Below are positions 28,094 through 38,252 of a stretch of 64,000 bases of DNA, piece by piece. Numbering within the stretch: position 1 is the stretch's first letter; each line of letters starts with the position of its first letter. Source of the stretch: Geothrix fermentans DSM 14018. Lineage in GTDB: Bacteria > Acidobacteriota > Holophagae > Holophagales > Holophagaceae. The stretch lies in contig NZ_KE386810.1 of the NCBI RefSeq assembly GCF_000428885.1, positions 84,217 to 148,216 of the forward strand. The letters are read 5' to 3'. The notes beneath the pieces were generated by a model that saw nothing but the letters and a program-made list of their open reading frames with translations, searched no databases and had not been told where the DNA came from. The position numbers and the translations under genes were made by a program.

Positions 28094-29053
28094 ATGAAAG
28101 ACGCGACTCCCGAACAGGCCATGGATCTGTCCCAGCTGGAAAAGCCGGTGCTCGAGCTGGAGGCCCAGATCCGGGCCATGGAGATGGATCCTTCCCAGGC
28201 GAAGGAGCGGGAGAAGCTGGAGAAGAAGCTGGAGAAGCTGAAGTCCGAGCTGTTCACGAACCTCACGGACTGGCAGCGGGCCCAGCTGGCGCGGCATCCC
28301 AAACGCCCCTACACCCTGGACTACCTGGAGCGCATCTGCGAGCGCTTCGAGGAGTTGCACGGCGACCGCCGCTTCGGCGACGACGCGGCCATCGTGGGCG
28401 GCATGGGCTGGATCGAGGGCAATCCGGTCATGATCATCGGCCAGCAGAAGGGCCGGGACACCAAGCAGAAGATCCTCCGCAACTTCGGCATGCCCAAGCC
28501 CGAGGGCTACCGCAAGGCCCTGCGCCTCATGAAGCTGGCCGAGAAGTTCCAGCGGCCCGTCCTCTGCCTCATCGACACGCCGGGCGCCTACCCGGGCGTG
28601 GACGCCGAGGAGCGCGGCCAGGCCGAGGCCATCGCCCGCAACCTCCTGGAGATGGCCAAGCTCGAGGTGCCCGTGGTGGCCGTGGTGCTGGGCGAGGGCG
28701 GCAGCGGCGGGGCCCTGGCCCTGGGCGTGGCCGACCGCGTGCTCATGATGGAGAACGCCATCTATTCCGTGATCTCGCCCGAGGGTTGCGCCTCCATTCT
28801 CTGGAAGGATGCCACCCAGGCCCCCAAGGCCGCCGCGGCCCTCAAGCTCACGGCTCCGCATCTGCTCGACCTCGGCGTCATCGATGGCATCGTGAAGGAA
28901 CCCCTGGGTGGCGCCCATTCGGATTTCGACGCCGCGGCCGCAGCGCTCAAGGAGGCTGTCATCGAGGCCTTCTCCGAGTTGTCCGAGCTGTCCGCCGAGC
29001 AGCTGGTGGAGGAGCGGTACCAGAAGTTCGCCCGCATGGGCAGCGTGGGCTGA
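28094..29053 (+). CDS. accA: Acetyl-CoA carboxylase carboxyltransferase subunit alpha
   Basis: 319 residues, normal length. It transfers the carboxyl group from biotin to acetyl-CoA in the first step of fatty-acid synthesis, in complex with AccD. Diagnostic blocks: [17 protein letters not shown] at the N-terminus, [62 protein letters not shown] and [19 protein letters not shown] 5 bases before the ATG supports this start; an ATG at 28121 has no such site. It leads a plus-strand run and ends one base before recJ. Confidence 0.97.
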   Translation: MKDATPEQAMDLSQLEKPVLELEAQIRAMEMDPSQAKEREKLEKKLEKLKSELFTNLTDWQRAQLARHPKRPYTLDYLERICERFEELHGDRRFGDDAAIVGGMGWIEGNPVMIIGQQKGRDTKQKILRNFGMPKPEGYRKALRLMKLAEKFQRPVLCLIDTPGAYPGVDAEERGQAEAIARNLLEMAKLEVPVVAVVLGEGGSGGALALGVADRVLMMENAIYSVISPEGCASILWKDATQAPKAAAALKLTAPHLLDLGVIDGIVKEPLGGAHSDFDAAAAALKEAVIEAFSELSELSAEQLVEERYQKFARMGSVG

Positions 29054-29054
29054 G

Positions 29055-30722
29055 ATGGAGGCCAAGAGCTGGCGCCTCCGCCGGGAGATCCCGGCGGGTC
29101 CGGCGCCCTGGAGGGCCCTGACGGCGGCCTGGGGGCTGGAGCCGCGCCTGGCGCGGCTGGCCTGGATGCGGGGCGTGGACCGGCCCGAGGGACTGGCCTG
29201 GCGGCTGGAGGCCGCCTGGACGCGCAGCACGGACCCCCACCTGCTGCCGGGCGTGAACGCGGCCGTGGTCCGCATCCGCCGCGCTGTCGAGGCCCGCGAG
29301 CGCATCGTGGTCTACGGCGACTACGACGTGGACGGCGTCACCGCGACGGCCCTGCTGGTGCGGGCCCTGGAGCGGATCGGCGCGGAGGTCTCCTTTTTCA
29401 TTCCCAACCGATTCTCAGACGGGTATGGCCTGCACCTGGACTGCATCCGCGAGCTGAAGGAGATCCGGGATCCCGGGCTTCTCGTCTCCGTGGACTGTGG
29501 CGTGCGCAGTGTGGATGAGGTGAAGGCCAGCGCGGAGCTGGGCCTGGACTGGGTGATCACGGACCACCACGCCCTGGGCGCGGAACTGCCGCCGGCATGC
29601 GCCGTGGTGCATCCCCACCTTGACGGCTACGCCAACCCCTTCCTGGCGGGTGTGGGCGTGGCCTTCAAGCTGGCCCAGGCCCTGCTCGGGGCCGTGCCCC
29701 ATCCCACCGGGGCCGACGCGGCCTTCCTGGACGGGATGCTCAAGCTGGTGGCCATCGGCACCGTGGCGGACGTGATGCCGCTGGTGGACGAGAACGCCCT
29801 GCTGGTACGCCGGGGGCTGGACTCCCTGGGCGGGAAGAACGGGCCCGGCCTGGCGGCCCTGCTGCGGGCCGCGAAGAAGGAGGGCGCCCTGGGCGGCCAG
29901 GACATCGCCTTCGGTCTCGCGCCGCGGCTCAATGCGGTGGGCCGCATGGGTGGGGCCGAGGACGCCGTGCGCCTGCTGCTGACCCGCGATGCCACTGAAG
30001 CAGAGGCCCTGATGGCCCGCGTCGAGGCCCTCAACCAGGAGCGCCGTGCCATCCAGGAGGACCTGGCGGCCCGCCTGCCGCGCCCGGATGGGGCGGCCTT
30101 CGACCTGGTGCTGGATCCGGCGGCCCACAAGGGCGTCATCGGCATCGTGGCGGGCCACCGCATGCGCGCCACTGGCCGGCCCGCAGGCGTCTGCACGGTC
30201 ATCGACGGGGTCGCCCACTGCAGCCTGCGCGCCCCGGAGGGCTACGACCTGGGCGGTCTGCTGGCCCTGGCCCAGCCCTTCATCCTGGGCGGCGGCGGCC
30301 ACCGCGCGGCGGCGGGCCTCAGCTTCGAGGCCTCCCGCCTGGCCTTCGTGCGCCAGGCCCTCCAGCGGGGCGCGGCGGAGCAGGCCGCGGGCCGGGAGAT
30401 CCCGCCCCTGCTGGTGGATGGGGGCCCGGCGGACCTCCCGGAGGACGAGGGGCTGGCCCGCCTGGAACCCTTCGGCCAGGGCTTCGCCCCCCCCCTGGCG
30501 CGCCTGGAGGGGACCGTGTCGTCCTCGTCGGCTTTCGGGGCGGACCACTGGAAGCTGCGCCTCGCGGGGGTCCCCGATCCCCTCACCTGGTTCGCCAACC
30601 GCGACCGGCCCCCGCAGCCGGCCGCAGGCCAGCGGCTCCACGTGGCCGCGGCGCCCCAGGGCAGCGCCCGCTGGGGGCGCTCCTGGCTGGTGGACACCCT
30701 GCTGGGGGAGGGCGCCCCATGA
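29055..30722 (+). CDS. recJ: Single-stranded-DNA-specific 5'-3' exonuclease RecJ
   Basis: 555 residues of the DHH phosphoesterase superfamily, acting in recombination and mismatch repair. Motif I VVYGDYDVDGVTA is near residue 87, the DHH motif ITDHHALG has Asp170-His171-His172, and LGGGGHRAAAGLSF is the DHHA1 substrate loop. The C-terminal OB-like region is short but present. The ATG follows the accA stop by one base; longer in-frame extension into accA is not needed because the domain begins well after this codon. It overlaps the next gene by 4 bases. Confidence 0.95.
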   Translation: MEAKSWRLRREIPAGPAPWRALTAAWGLEPRLARLAWMRGVDRPEGLAWRLEAAWTRSTDPHLLPGVNAAVVRIRRAVEARERIVVYGDYDVDGVTATALLVRALERIGAEVSFFIPNRFSDGYGLHLDCIRELKEIRDPGLLVSVDCGVRSVDEVKASAELGLDWVITDHHALGAELPPACAVVHPHLDGYANPFLAGVGVAFKLAQALLGAVPHPTGADAAFLDGMLKLVAIGTVADVMPLVDENALLVRRGLDSLGGKNGPGLAALLRAAKKEGALGGQDIAFGLAPRLNAVGRMGGAEDAVRLLLTRDATEAEALMARVEALNQERRAIQEDLAARLPRPDGAAFDLVLDPAAHKGVIGIVAGHRMRATGRPAGVCTVIDGVAHCSLRAPEGYDLGGLLALAQPFILGGGGHRAAAGLSFEASRLAFVRQALQRGAAEQAAGREIPPLLVDGGPADLPEDEGLARLEPFGQGFAPPLARLEGTVSSSSAFGADHWKLRLAGVPDPLTWFANRDRPPQPAAGQRLHVAAAPQGSARWGRSWLVDTLLGEGAP

Positions 30723-32467
30723 AGGCGCTGGCCCTGCTCCATGACCTGCCGCCCGCCCGGCATCCGCTCTGGCGGCGCCTGGGCTGGGCCATGGTGGCGG
30801 GCATCCTCGGCCTCACCCTGCGCTTCCTGATGGTGGGCGGCGAGAGCATGCCGCGCACGGTGGGTGGCGATCCCCTCTTCGGCGAAGGCACCAAGGGCAA
30901 CGTGGGCACCCTCACGGAGCAGATGGGCCCCAACCGCATGGTGCTGGCCTACCGCACCATCGAAGGTTCCGAGGAGGACCTGAAGCTGGAGACCGTCACA
31001 GGCCACCTGGAGGAGGCCACGGGGCAGTGGCGCATGCTGTCGCCCAAGGCCCGCCGCCAGGCTGGCGTCTGGACGCTCCAGGGGCCCCTGGATCTGGAGG
31101 TGGCCGACCCCGGAACGCGGGCCCTGCTGGGCAAGGGGCGCGTGGAGGATGCCGGGCCCGCCCTCCGCTGGGCCGGCGGCGAGTGGGAGGGACTGGCCCC
31201 GTTGCGGTGGGAGACCCTGGAGGGGTCCACCCGGGGCACCTGGCACCTGCCCGCAGGCTGGCGGCGAGAAACCGAAGGGCGGTTCCGCGTGGACCGGGGC
31301 CCCGTGCGCTGGCAGGCTCCGGCGCCCGGGACCGTCCCCGCGGCCACGCTCCAGGCCATGGAGGCTGAGCGGCTCTGGGCCATGCCCGGCTTCCAGACGG
31401 GCCACATGGAGGGCGTGAAGGCCCGCCTCGCGGAGGGCTCCCTTCAGGCCTCGGTGGCGGACCTGACTCCGGAGACGGTCATCTGGCCGGGCCCCCTGGC
31501 CTTCGAACGCGCCGACGGCTGGCACGGCGACGCCAAGGGAGGCGTGGCGCCGCGCCCCGCCCCGGGCGCCACCTTCCAGCAGGTGGAACTCCGGACCTTC
31601 CATGCCCGCCGGGCCCTGCCCGCAGGCGAGGAGCGCCTCTCCACGGACGGCGCCCGGTGGACGCCCGCGGGCCTTCGCCTGGAGGGCAGCGTGGTATGGG
31701 ACCAGCCCCTGGACGGCCAGCGCCTCACGCTCAGGGCCCCGCGCGTGCTCATGCGGGAGGGGCCGGGCGGCGACCTGCCCCAGTCCCTGCCCGTGGGGCA
31801 TGCGGTGGCGGAGGGCCAGGCCGTCCTCACCTGGGGCCGCCGCAACCTCGCCTCGCCTCGCATCCAGGTGGAGCGGGCCACGCGGCGCTGGAAGCTCCAG
31901 GCGCCGGTGCTGGGCCGCGGCGAGGACGGCACCTTCAGCGGCGGGGCGGGGCAGGGGGATCCCCGCGCCTGGACCATCGAGGGGCCCGTACAGGTGAACC
32001 TGTTCTCCGGGGGCAGCCTCCGGGGGGCGAAGCTCATCTGGGAGGATACGCTCTGGACGCTCACGGGCCGTCCGGCGGCCTGGAGCCGGCTGCGCGAGCG
32101 CCTGTCCGGCCCCCGCATCGTCCGGAAGGGCGAGGCGGTGAGCTTCCCTGAAGGATTGAGCGGCACCCTGGCGGCCGCGGACGGGGACCTCTTCCTGCGC
32201 GCGGAGCGGGGCCAGAGCGAAGGGCAGAAGATCCTCCTGACCGGCGGCGTGGACTGCCAGGGCCAGGGCTGGCGGCTGGCGGCGGACTCGGTGACCGTCA
32301 CAGTGGGGCCGGACCGCACGGCGAAGGTCATCCAGGCCCAGGGTGCCGTCACCCTGCGGGGCCGCCTCGGCGAAGGCCAGGGCGAGGCCCTGGACCTCGA
32401 GCCGGGCTCCCAGACCGTCAAGTGGCAGGGACGCGTGCGGGGCAAGGGGGCCGGTCCAGGCTGGTGA
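30719..32467 (+). CDS. LptC/LptA-like LPS export protein, long form
   Basis: 582 residues. One N-terminal transmembrane segment (WAMVAGILGLTLRFLMVGG) is followed by a beta-rich periplasmic region resembling repeated LptA/OstA strands. The last 70 residues (ILLTGGVDCQGQGWRLAADS, then VIQAQGAVTLRG) are the clearest match. Context supports the call: in many genomes lptC and lptA directly precede lptB, rpoN and hpf, and those genes follow here after one inserted gene. A single long protein may therefore cover the roles of LptC and LptA in carrying LPS across the periplasm, which is inference. It overlaps recJ by ATGA. Confidence 0.65.
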   Translation: MKALALLHDLPPARHPLWRRLGWAMVAGILGLTLRFLMVGGESMPRTVGGDPLFGEGTKGNVGTLTEQMGPNRMVLAYRTIEGSEEDLKLETVTGHLEEATGQWRMLSPKARRQAGVWTLQGPLDLEVADPGTRALLGKGRVEDAGPALRWAGGEWEGLAPLRWETLEGSTRGTWHLPAGWRRETEGRFRVDRGPVRWQAPAPGTVPAATLQAMEAERLWAMPGFQTGHMEGVKARLAEGSLQASVADLTPETVIWPGPLAFERADGWHGDAKGGVAPRPAPGATFQQVELRTFHARRALPAGEERLSTDGARWTPAGLRLEGSVVWDQPLDGQRLTLRAPRVLMREGPGGDLPQSLPVGHAVAEGQAVLTWGRRNLASPRIQVERATRRWKLQAPVLGRGEDGTFSGGAGQGDPRAWTIEGPVQVNLFSGGSLRGAKLIWEDTLWTLTGRPAAWSRLRERLSGPRIVRKGEAVSFPEGLSGTLAAADGDLFLRAERGQSEGQKILLTGGVDCQGQGWRLAADSVTVTVGPDRTAKVIQAQGAVTLRGRLGEGQGEALDLEPGSQTVKWQGRVRGKGAGPGW

Positions 32468-32520
32468 AGCCTCAAACGATCTGGGGCATGATGGTGGAAA
32501 CCCTCGTATCAGGAGGCACC

Positions 32521-35500
32521 ATGCTGCGATCCCTGTCGCCTCTGGCTGTGCTGCTGGCCGCCGTGCCGGTCCTCGCGGCCCCCCCGGCCAAGGCCCCTGT
32601 GAGCGCCAAGGCGGCGGAGCGTGCAGAGTCGCCGCTGGCGGACCTCCCCTTCCGGAACCTGGGGCCGGCGGTCAATTCGGGCCGCGTGGGCGACATCGCC
32701 GTCGATCCGCGCAAGCCGGATACGTGGTACGTCGGCGTGGCCTCCGGCGGCGTGTGGAAGACCGTGAACGCGGGCACCACCTGGACCCCCCTCTTCGACA
32801 AGGAGGGCTCCTTCTCCATCGGCTGTGTCACCGTGGATCCCCACGACCCGAACACCGTGTGGGTGGGCACCGGCGAGAACAACTCCCAGCGGTCCGTGGC
32901 CTATGGCGACGGCGTCTACCGCAGCCTCGACGGCGGCAAGCACTGGGAGAACATGGGGCTCAAGGCCAGCGAGCACATCGCGAAGATCCTGGTGGATCCC
33001 CGCGACGGCAAGGTGGTGTACGCCGCAGCCCAGGGTCCCCTGTGGAAGGAGGGCGGTGAGCGCGGCCTCTACAAGACCACCGATGGCGGCAAGACCTGGA
33101 AGGCCGTGCTGACCGTGGACGTCCACACGGGCGTGACGGATGTGGTGATGGATCCCCGCAACCCTGAGGTGCTCTACGCGGCCACCTATCAGCGGCGCCG
33201 CCACGTCTGGGGCATGCTGGATGGCGGTCCCGGCAGCGCCATCCACAAGAGCCTGGACGGCGGCCAGACCTGGACGAAGCTCACGGAGGGCCTGCCCAAG
33301 GAGGATATGGGTCGCATCGGCCTGGCCGTGCCCCTCGGCGAGCCGGACACCGTGTACGCCACCATCGAGGCGGCCAACAAGGCCGGGGGCTTCTTCCGCA
33401 GCCTCGACGGTGGCCGCACCTGGGAGCGCCGCAACGAGCAGGTCTCCGGCAGCGCGCAGTACTACCAGGAGCTGTTCTGCGATCCGAAGGATCCGAAGCG
33501 CGTCTATTCCATGGACACCTGGATGCAGGTGACCGAGGACGGCGGCAAGACCTGGCGGCGCGTGGGCGAGACCTCCAAGCACGTGGACAACCACGCGCTG
33601 TGGATCGATCCCGCCAACACCGAGCATCTCATCGCCGGCTGCGACGGCGGGGTGTACGAAAGCCGCGACCGGGGTGCCACCTGGGAGTACAAGGCCAACC
33701 TGCCGGTCATGCAGTTCTACCGCGTGGCCGTGGACAACGCCCGGCCCTTCTACACGGTGTACGGCGGCACCCAGGACAACTACTCCCTGGGCGGGCCCAG
33801 CCGCACCCGGAACTTGCATGGCGCCGTCAACCTCGACTGGTTCGTGACCCAGGGCGGCGACGGCTTCTACAGCCAGGTGGATCCCGACGATCCCAACACG
33901 GTGTACTCCGAGAGCCAGTACGGCGGGCTGGTGCGCTACGACCGGCGGACCGGCGAGCGGGTGGAGATCCAGCCCCAGCCCGCGCCCGGCGAGGATCCCT
34001 TCCGCTGGAACTGGGACGCGCCGCTGATGCTCAGCCCCCACAACGGGAAACGCCTCTACTTCGCGGCCCAGAAGCTCTTCCGCAGCGATGACCGGGGCGA
34101 CAGCTGGACCGCCGTGAGCCCCGATCTCACGCGCAAGATCGACCGCAGCCGCCTGAAGATCATGGACAAGGTGTGGAGCGTCGATGCGGTGGCCCGGAAC
34201 ACGTCCACCAGCTTCTTCGGGAACATCGTCTCGCTGACGGAGAGCCCGAAGGCCGAGGGCCTGCTCTACGTGGGCACCGATGACGGTCTGCTGCAGGTGA
34301 GCGAGGACGGCGGGAAGGCCTGGCGCAAGCTCGACCGCTTCCCCGGCGTGCCCGACCTGACCTACGTCTCCTGCCTCTCGGCGAGCCCCCACCTGGCCGG
34401 TACGGTGTACGTGGCCTTCGACAACCACAAGACCGGCGACTTCCATCCCTACCTGCTGCGCTCCAGGGACCGGGGCCGCACCTGGGAATCCATCGCCGCG
34501 GGCCTGCCCGAGCGCGGCAGCGTCTACACCGTGCGCGAGGATCCCGCCCGGGAGGGCCTGCTCTACTGCGGCACCGAGTTCGGCCTCTTCTTCAGCCTCG
34601 ATGCCGGCCAGTCCTGGACGAAGTTCGCGAAACTGCCCACCATCGCCGTGAAGGACCTCGCCATCCAGGCCAGGGAGGGCGACCTGGTGGTGGCCACCTT
34701 CGGACGCGGATTCTATATCCTGGACGACCTCACGCCCCTGCGCGAGGCGAAGCCCGGGGACTTCACCGCAGAGGCCCACCTCTTCGGCCTGCGGCCCGCC
34801 CAGGCCTACATCCAGGCCGTGCCCCTCGGCGGTCCCGGGAAGTCCTTCCAGGGCGACTCGCTCTACCTCTCGCCCAACCCGCCCTTCGGCGCCGTGTTCA
34901 CCTACCACGTGAAGGCCGAGCCGAAGGCGCTGGGCAAGCAGCGCCGGGAACGGGAGAAGGAGGCCGCCAAGGCCGGCCGCGATCCCGTCCTCCCGACCTG
35001 GGACGACCTGCGGGCCGAGGACCGGGAGATCTCCCCGGCGGTGGTGCTGACCATCGCGGCGGCGGACGGCCAGGTGGTGCGGCGTCTCGCGGCGAAGCCC
35101 GGGAAGGGGCTTCAGCGCGTGGCCTGGGATCTCCGCCTCCAGGATCCGGGGCCCATCCGGCTGAAGGAGCCCGCCGAGCGGGATCCCTGGGACTACGGCG
35201 CCCGGGGCGCCCTGGCGGCCCCGGGCCGCTACCAGGCCACCCTCGCCTTCCAGGTGGATGGTGTGCTGAAGCCCGTGGCGGAGCCCGTGACCTTCGAAGT
35301 GAAACCCCTCGACGCCGACCGTCTCGCGCCGGCGCAGTGGGCGGAGTACAGCGCCTTCTGCGCCCGCATGGGCGAGATCCAGCGCCGCGCCATGGGCGCC
35401 TCTGAGCATCTGGGCGAGGCCCAGAACCGGCTCGACTTCGTGCGGAAGGCCCTCCTGGAGACGTCCGCGGCCGAGGCTGCGCTGCTCGACCGGGCCCGGA

Positions 35501-35796
35501 CCCTCCACCGCGAGCTGAAGGACCTGCGCAGCCTCCTCAGCGGCGACGCCACGGTGGCCAGGTACCAGGAACCCACGGCCCCCGGCATCCTCGGGAGGGT
35601 CCGCGAGGTGACCGGCAGCGTCTGGGCCACCACCCAGCTGCCCACCGCCACCCAGCGCCAGAACCTGGCCTGGGCCGAGGAGGGTCTGAAGGGCTTCCAG
35701 GTCCGCTTCGACGCCGCCCTGGCCGCCCTCAAGGCGCTCGAGGACGCCCTGGAATCCGCCAAGGCTCCATACACGCCGGGCCGGCCCGTCCGCTAG
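32521..35796 (+). CDS. BNR/VPS10-like beta-propeller secreted protein
   Basis: 1091 residues with a signal peptide (LAVLLAAVPVLAAPPA). A long beta-propeller region of BNR (Asp-box) units follows, seen as repeated SxDGGxTW patterns: RSLDGGKHW, KTTDGGKTW, KSLDGGQTW, RSLDGGRTW and FSLDAGQSWT. Such proteins are annotated as glycosyl hydrolase BNR or sortilin/VPS10-like and are common in Acidobacteriota and Bacteroidota; the substrate is unknown. The C-terminal 250 residues form a helical, coiled-coil-like domain (from about 930). AGGAGG 4 bases before the ATG fixes the start. It sits inside the lpt-rpoN cluster and may be a lineage-specific insertion. Confidence 0.85.
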   Translation: MLRSLSPLAVLLAAVPVLAAPPAKAPVSAKAAERAESPLADLPFRNLGPAVNSGRVGDIAVDPRKPDTWYVGVASGGVWKTVNAGTTWTPLFDKEGSFSIGCVTVDPHDPNTVWVGTGENNSQRSVAYGDGVYRSLDGGKHWENMGLKASEHIAKILVDPRDGKVVYAAAQGPLWKEGGERGLYKTTDGGKTWKAVLTVDVHTGVTDVVMDPRNPEVLYAATYQRRRHVWGMLDGGPGSAIHKSLDGGQTWTKLTEGLPKEDMGRIGLAVPLGEPDTVYATIEAANKAGGFFRSLDGGRTWERRNEQVSGSAQYYQELFCDPKDPKRVYSMDTWMQVTEDGGKTWRRVGETSKHVDNHALWIDPANTEHLIAGCDGGVYESRDRGATWEYKANLPVMQFYRVAVDNARPFYTVYGGTQDNYSLGGPSRTRNLHGAVNLDWFVTQGGDGFYSQVDPDDPNTVYSESQYGGLVRYDRRTGERVEIQPQPAPGEDPFRWNWDAPLMLSPHNGKRLYFAAQKLFRSDDRGDSWTAVSPDLTRKIDRSRLKIMDKVWSVDAVARNTSTSFFGNIVSLTESPKAEGLLYVGTDDGLLQVSEDGGKAWRKLDRFPGVPDLTYVSCLSASPHLAGTVYVAFDNHKTGDFHPYLLRSRDRGRTWESIAAGLPERGSVYTVREDPAREGLLYCGTEFGLFFSLDAGQSWTKFAKLPTIAVKDLAIQAREGDLVVATFGRGFYILDDLTPLREAKPGDFTAEAHLFGLRPAQAYIQAVPLGGPGKSFQGDSLYLSPNPPFGAVFTYHVKAEPKALGKQRREREKEAAKAGRDPVLPTWDDLRAEDREISPAVVLTIAAADGQVVRRLAAKPGKGLQRVAWDLRLQDPGPIRLKEPAERDPWDYGARGALAAPGRYQATLAFQVDGVLKPVAEPVTFEVKPLDADRLAPAQWAEYSAFCARMGEIQRRAMGASEHLGEAQNRLDFVRKALLETSAAEAALLDRARTLHRELKDLRSLLSGDATVARYQEPTAPGILGRVREVTGSVWATTQLPTATQRQNLAWAEEGLKGFQVRFDAALAALKALEDALESAKAPYTPGRPVR

Positions 35797-35870
35797 GTTT
35801 TTTGCGCGCGCGCCGGCCACGGCGTGCGCTGCCGGGGCCACCAGCCGGGGCAGTATGTTCTGATAGAGCC

Positions 35871-36611
35871 ATGATGGAACGCACCACCCCCTGCCTTGAG
35901 GCCGTGAACCTCCAGAAGCGCTATGGCGACCGCACCGTGGTGCGGGACGTGAGCCTCTGCGTGGGCATGGGCGAGGTGGTGGGGCTGCTGGGTCCCAACG
36001 GCGCAGGCAAGACCACGACGTTCTACATGGTGGTGGGCGTGGAGGCGCCGGATGAGGGGGACATCCGCTGGCTGGGCCAGGAGGTGACGGCGCTTCCCAT
36101 GCACCGCCGAGCGCGGCTGGGCATCGGCTACCTGGCCCAGGAATCCAGCGTGTTCCGTGGCCTTACCGTGTGGGAAAATCTGATGGCGCTGGCTGAATTG
36201 CAGCCCATTCCGAAGGCGGAGCAGAAAGACCGCTGCGAGCGCCTTCTGGCCGATTTTCACCTGGGCAAGGTGCGCGACACGCTGGGCATGAGCCTCTCTG
36301 GCGGCGAGCGGCGGCGCTGCGAGTTGGCGCGGGCCCTCGTGACCGAGCCCCGGATCATGCTCCTGGACGAGCCCTTCGCCGGCGTGGATCCCAAGTCCGT
36401 GCTGGAGATCCAGGGCCTCATCGCCGACCTCACGGCGCGAGGCATCGGCGTGCTGATCACCGATCACAACGTCCGCGAGACCTTGCAGATCGCGGACCGG
36501 GCTTATATCTTGGCGGACGGGATGATCATGAAACACGGCCTGCCCAGCGAGATTGCAGAGGATCCGGACATCCGCCGGGTCTACCTGGGCGACCGGTTCA
36601 GGTTGGACTGA
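35871..36611 (+). CDS. lptB: LPS export ABC transporter ATP-binding protein
   Basis: 246 residues, the cytoplasmic ATPase that drives LPS extraction from the inner membrane with LptF/G. Walker A is LGPNGAGKTTTFYM, the signature is MSLSGGERRRCE and Walker B is IMLLDEPFAGVDP. VLITDHNVRETL is the H-loop, and the LptB-typical C-terminus ends in RRVYLGDRFRL. In-frame codons upstream of 35871 encode a non-conserved Arg/Pro stretch, so the ATG pair at 35871/35874 is preferred. The stop shares its last base with the rpoN start. Confidence 0.96.
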   Translation: MMERTTPCLEAVNLQKRYGDRTVVRDVSLCVGMGEVVGLLGPNGAGKTTTFYMVVGVEAPDEGDIRWLGQEVTALPMHRRARLGIGYLAQESSVFRGLTVWENLMALAELQPIPKAEQKDRCERLLADFHLGKVRDTLGMSLSGGERRRCELARALVTEPRIMLLDEPFAGVDPKSVLEIQGLIADLTARGIGVLITDHNVRETLQIADRAYILADGMIMKHGLPSEIAEDPDIRRVYLGDRFRLD

Positions 36612-38179
36612 TGGCCGCCGGTCCCTTCCTTTCCCAGCGCCTGGCCCAGAGCCAGACCCTCGCGCTCACCCCTGCCATGCAGCTGAAGCTCAAGCTGTGG
36701 CAGATGAACCTTCAGGAGTTGTCGGAAACCATCGAGCACGAGCTGGAGGACAACCCTCTGCTGGAGCTGGCCGACGACGGCGACGAGGTGCCGACCCTGG
36801 AGGCCATCGAGGAGGGGCGTGATTCGGACGTGGCCGAGGCCTCCCCCGACCAGGCCGCCGAGGGCGTGGAACTGCCCGAGGGGGTGGACACCATGGATCT
36901 GGGACCGATCCTGGATGCGGCGGGCGAGATGAACCCCGAAAGCGATCTGGAGAAGTTCACGGAGGAGGGGGTGGCCCAGGTCCAAGAGACCGAACTGGGC
37001 GCTGAGAACAGTTGGGACCAGGAGCTGCCCCGTACCAGCAACCTGCCCGAGGAGGACCGCCTCTCCTGGGAGGATCGCCTCAGCGCCTACGAGTCCCTCC
37101 AGGACCACCTGGTAGGCCAGCTCTACGAGACCCTGGAGCACGAGGATCCCCGGGCCGCCCTGGTGGAGCGCCTCATCGACCGCCTCGATCCCAAGGGCTT
37201 CCTGCGGCTGGATCCCGACCAGCCCTCTGCGGAGGCGACGCCCGCGCTTTTGGCGGCGGACCTGGGGGTGGCCGAGGAGGCCCTGCGCGAGGCCCTGGAT
37301 GTCCTGCAGGAATTCGATCCCTCGGGCATCGGCTGCTTCACCGTGCAGGAGAGCCTGCTGCTCCAGCTCCGCCATGCCGGCGCCGAGCCCGACGACCTGG
37401 CCGTGCGGATCATCCATGACCACTCGGCCCTGCTGGCCCAGCGCGACAGTGCCAAGCTGCGCCGCGCCCTCGGCTGCACCGAGGCCGAGCTGGGCGTGGC
37501 CATGGACCAGCTCAAGCACCTCAATCCCTCGCCGGGACGGGCCTTCGATCCCGAGGGCGAGCGGGTGGTGAAGCCCGATGTGGTGGTGCTCAAGGGCGAG
37601 GACGGCAACTGGAAGATCTACCTCAACGACGAGGGCCTGCCCCGGCTCAAGGTGAACGGTGACTACCAGCGCTTCCTGGCCTCCAGCGACGCCAAGGCCG
37701 ACAAGGACTTCATCCGTGAGCGCTTCCGCAGCGCCCGGGACTTCATCCGCGGCGTGGAGGACCGGAACCGCACCGTGCTGCGGGTCTCCGCGCAGATCGT
37801 GGAGCTCCAGAAGGACTTCCTGGAGCACGGCATCGAGCGCCTGCGCCCCATGGTGCTGCGCGACGTGGCCGAGGCCACCGGCTTCCACGAGAGCACCATC
37901 AGCCGCGTGGTGAAGGCCAAGACCATCCACACGCCCCAGGGGCTCTACGACCTGAACTACTTCTTCTCGGCGCGTCCCAAGGATTCGGACGTGTCTGCCA
38001 CCGTGGTCAAGCACCGCATCAAGGCGTTTGTGCAGGCCGAGGACCCTGCCAAGCCGCTGTCCGACGAGGCCATCGCCGGCCTGCTCGAGCGGGACGGCAT
38101 CAAGGTGGCCCGGAGGACGGTAAACAAGTACCGCGAGGAGCTCAAGATCCCTCCCGCCTCCCAGCGCCGGCGCCGCTGA
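36611..38179 (+). CDS. rpoN: RNA polymerase sigma-54 factor
   Basis: 522 residues. Region I is Gln/Leu-rich (LSQRLAQSQTLALTPAMQLK), followed by an acidic region II, the core-binding region, the HTH (DVAEATGFHESTISRVVKAK) and the RpoN box ARRTVNKYREELKIPPASQR at the C-terminus. Sigma-54 recognises -24/-12 promoters and needs AAA+ activators; none is encoded in this window. Immediately after lptB (one-base overlap), the usual lptB-rpoN-hpf order. Confidence 0.97.
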   Translation: MAAGPFLSQRLAQSQTLALTPAMQLKLKLWQMNLQELSETIEHELEDNPLLELADDGDEVPTLEAIEEGRDSDVAEASPDQAAEGVELPEGVDTMDLGPILDAAGEMNPESDLEKFTEEGVAQVQETELGAENSWDQELPRTSNLPEEDRLSWEDRLSAYESLQDHLVGQLYETLEHEDPRAALVERLIDRLDPKGFLRLDPDQPSAEATPALLAADLGVAEEALREALDVLQEFDPSGIGCFTVQESLLLQLRHAGAEPDDLAVRIIHDHSALLAQRDSAKLRRALGCTEAELGVAMDQLKHLNPSPGRAFDPEGERVVKPDVVVLKGEDGNWKIYLNDEGLPRLKVNGDYQRFLASSDAKADKDFIRERFRSARDFIRGVEDRNRTVLRVSAQIVELQKDFLEHGIERLRPMVLRDVAEATGFHESTISRVVKAKTIHTPQGLYDLNYFFSARPKDSDVSATVVKHRIKAFVQAEDPAKPLSDEAIAGLLERDGIKVARRTVNKYREELKIPPASQRRRR

Positions 38180-38252
38180 CAAGGGTTGAGGCCCCTTCCA
38201 GGCGCTGCATCCAAGGATTTCCGGGCCGCCCGGCCCCTTTCAGGAGTGTCCC

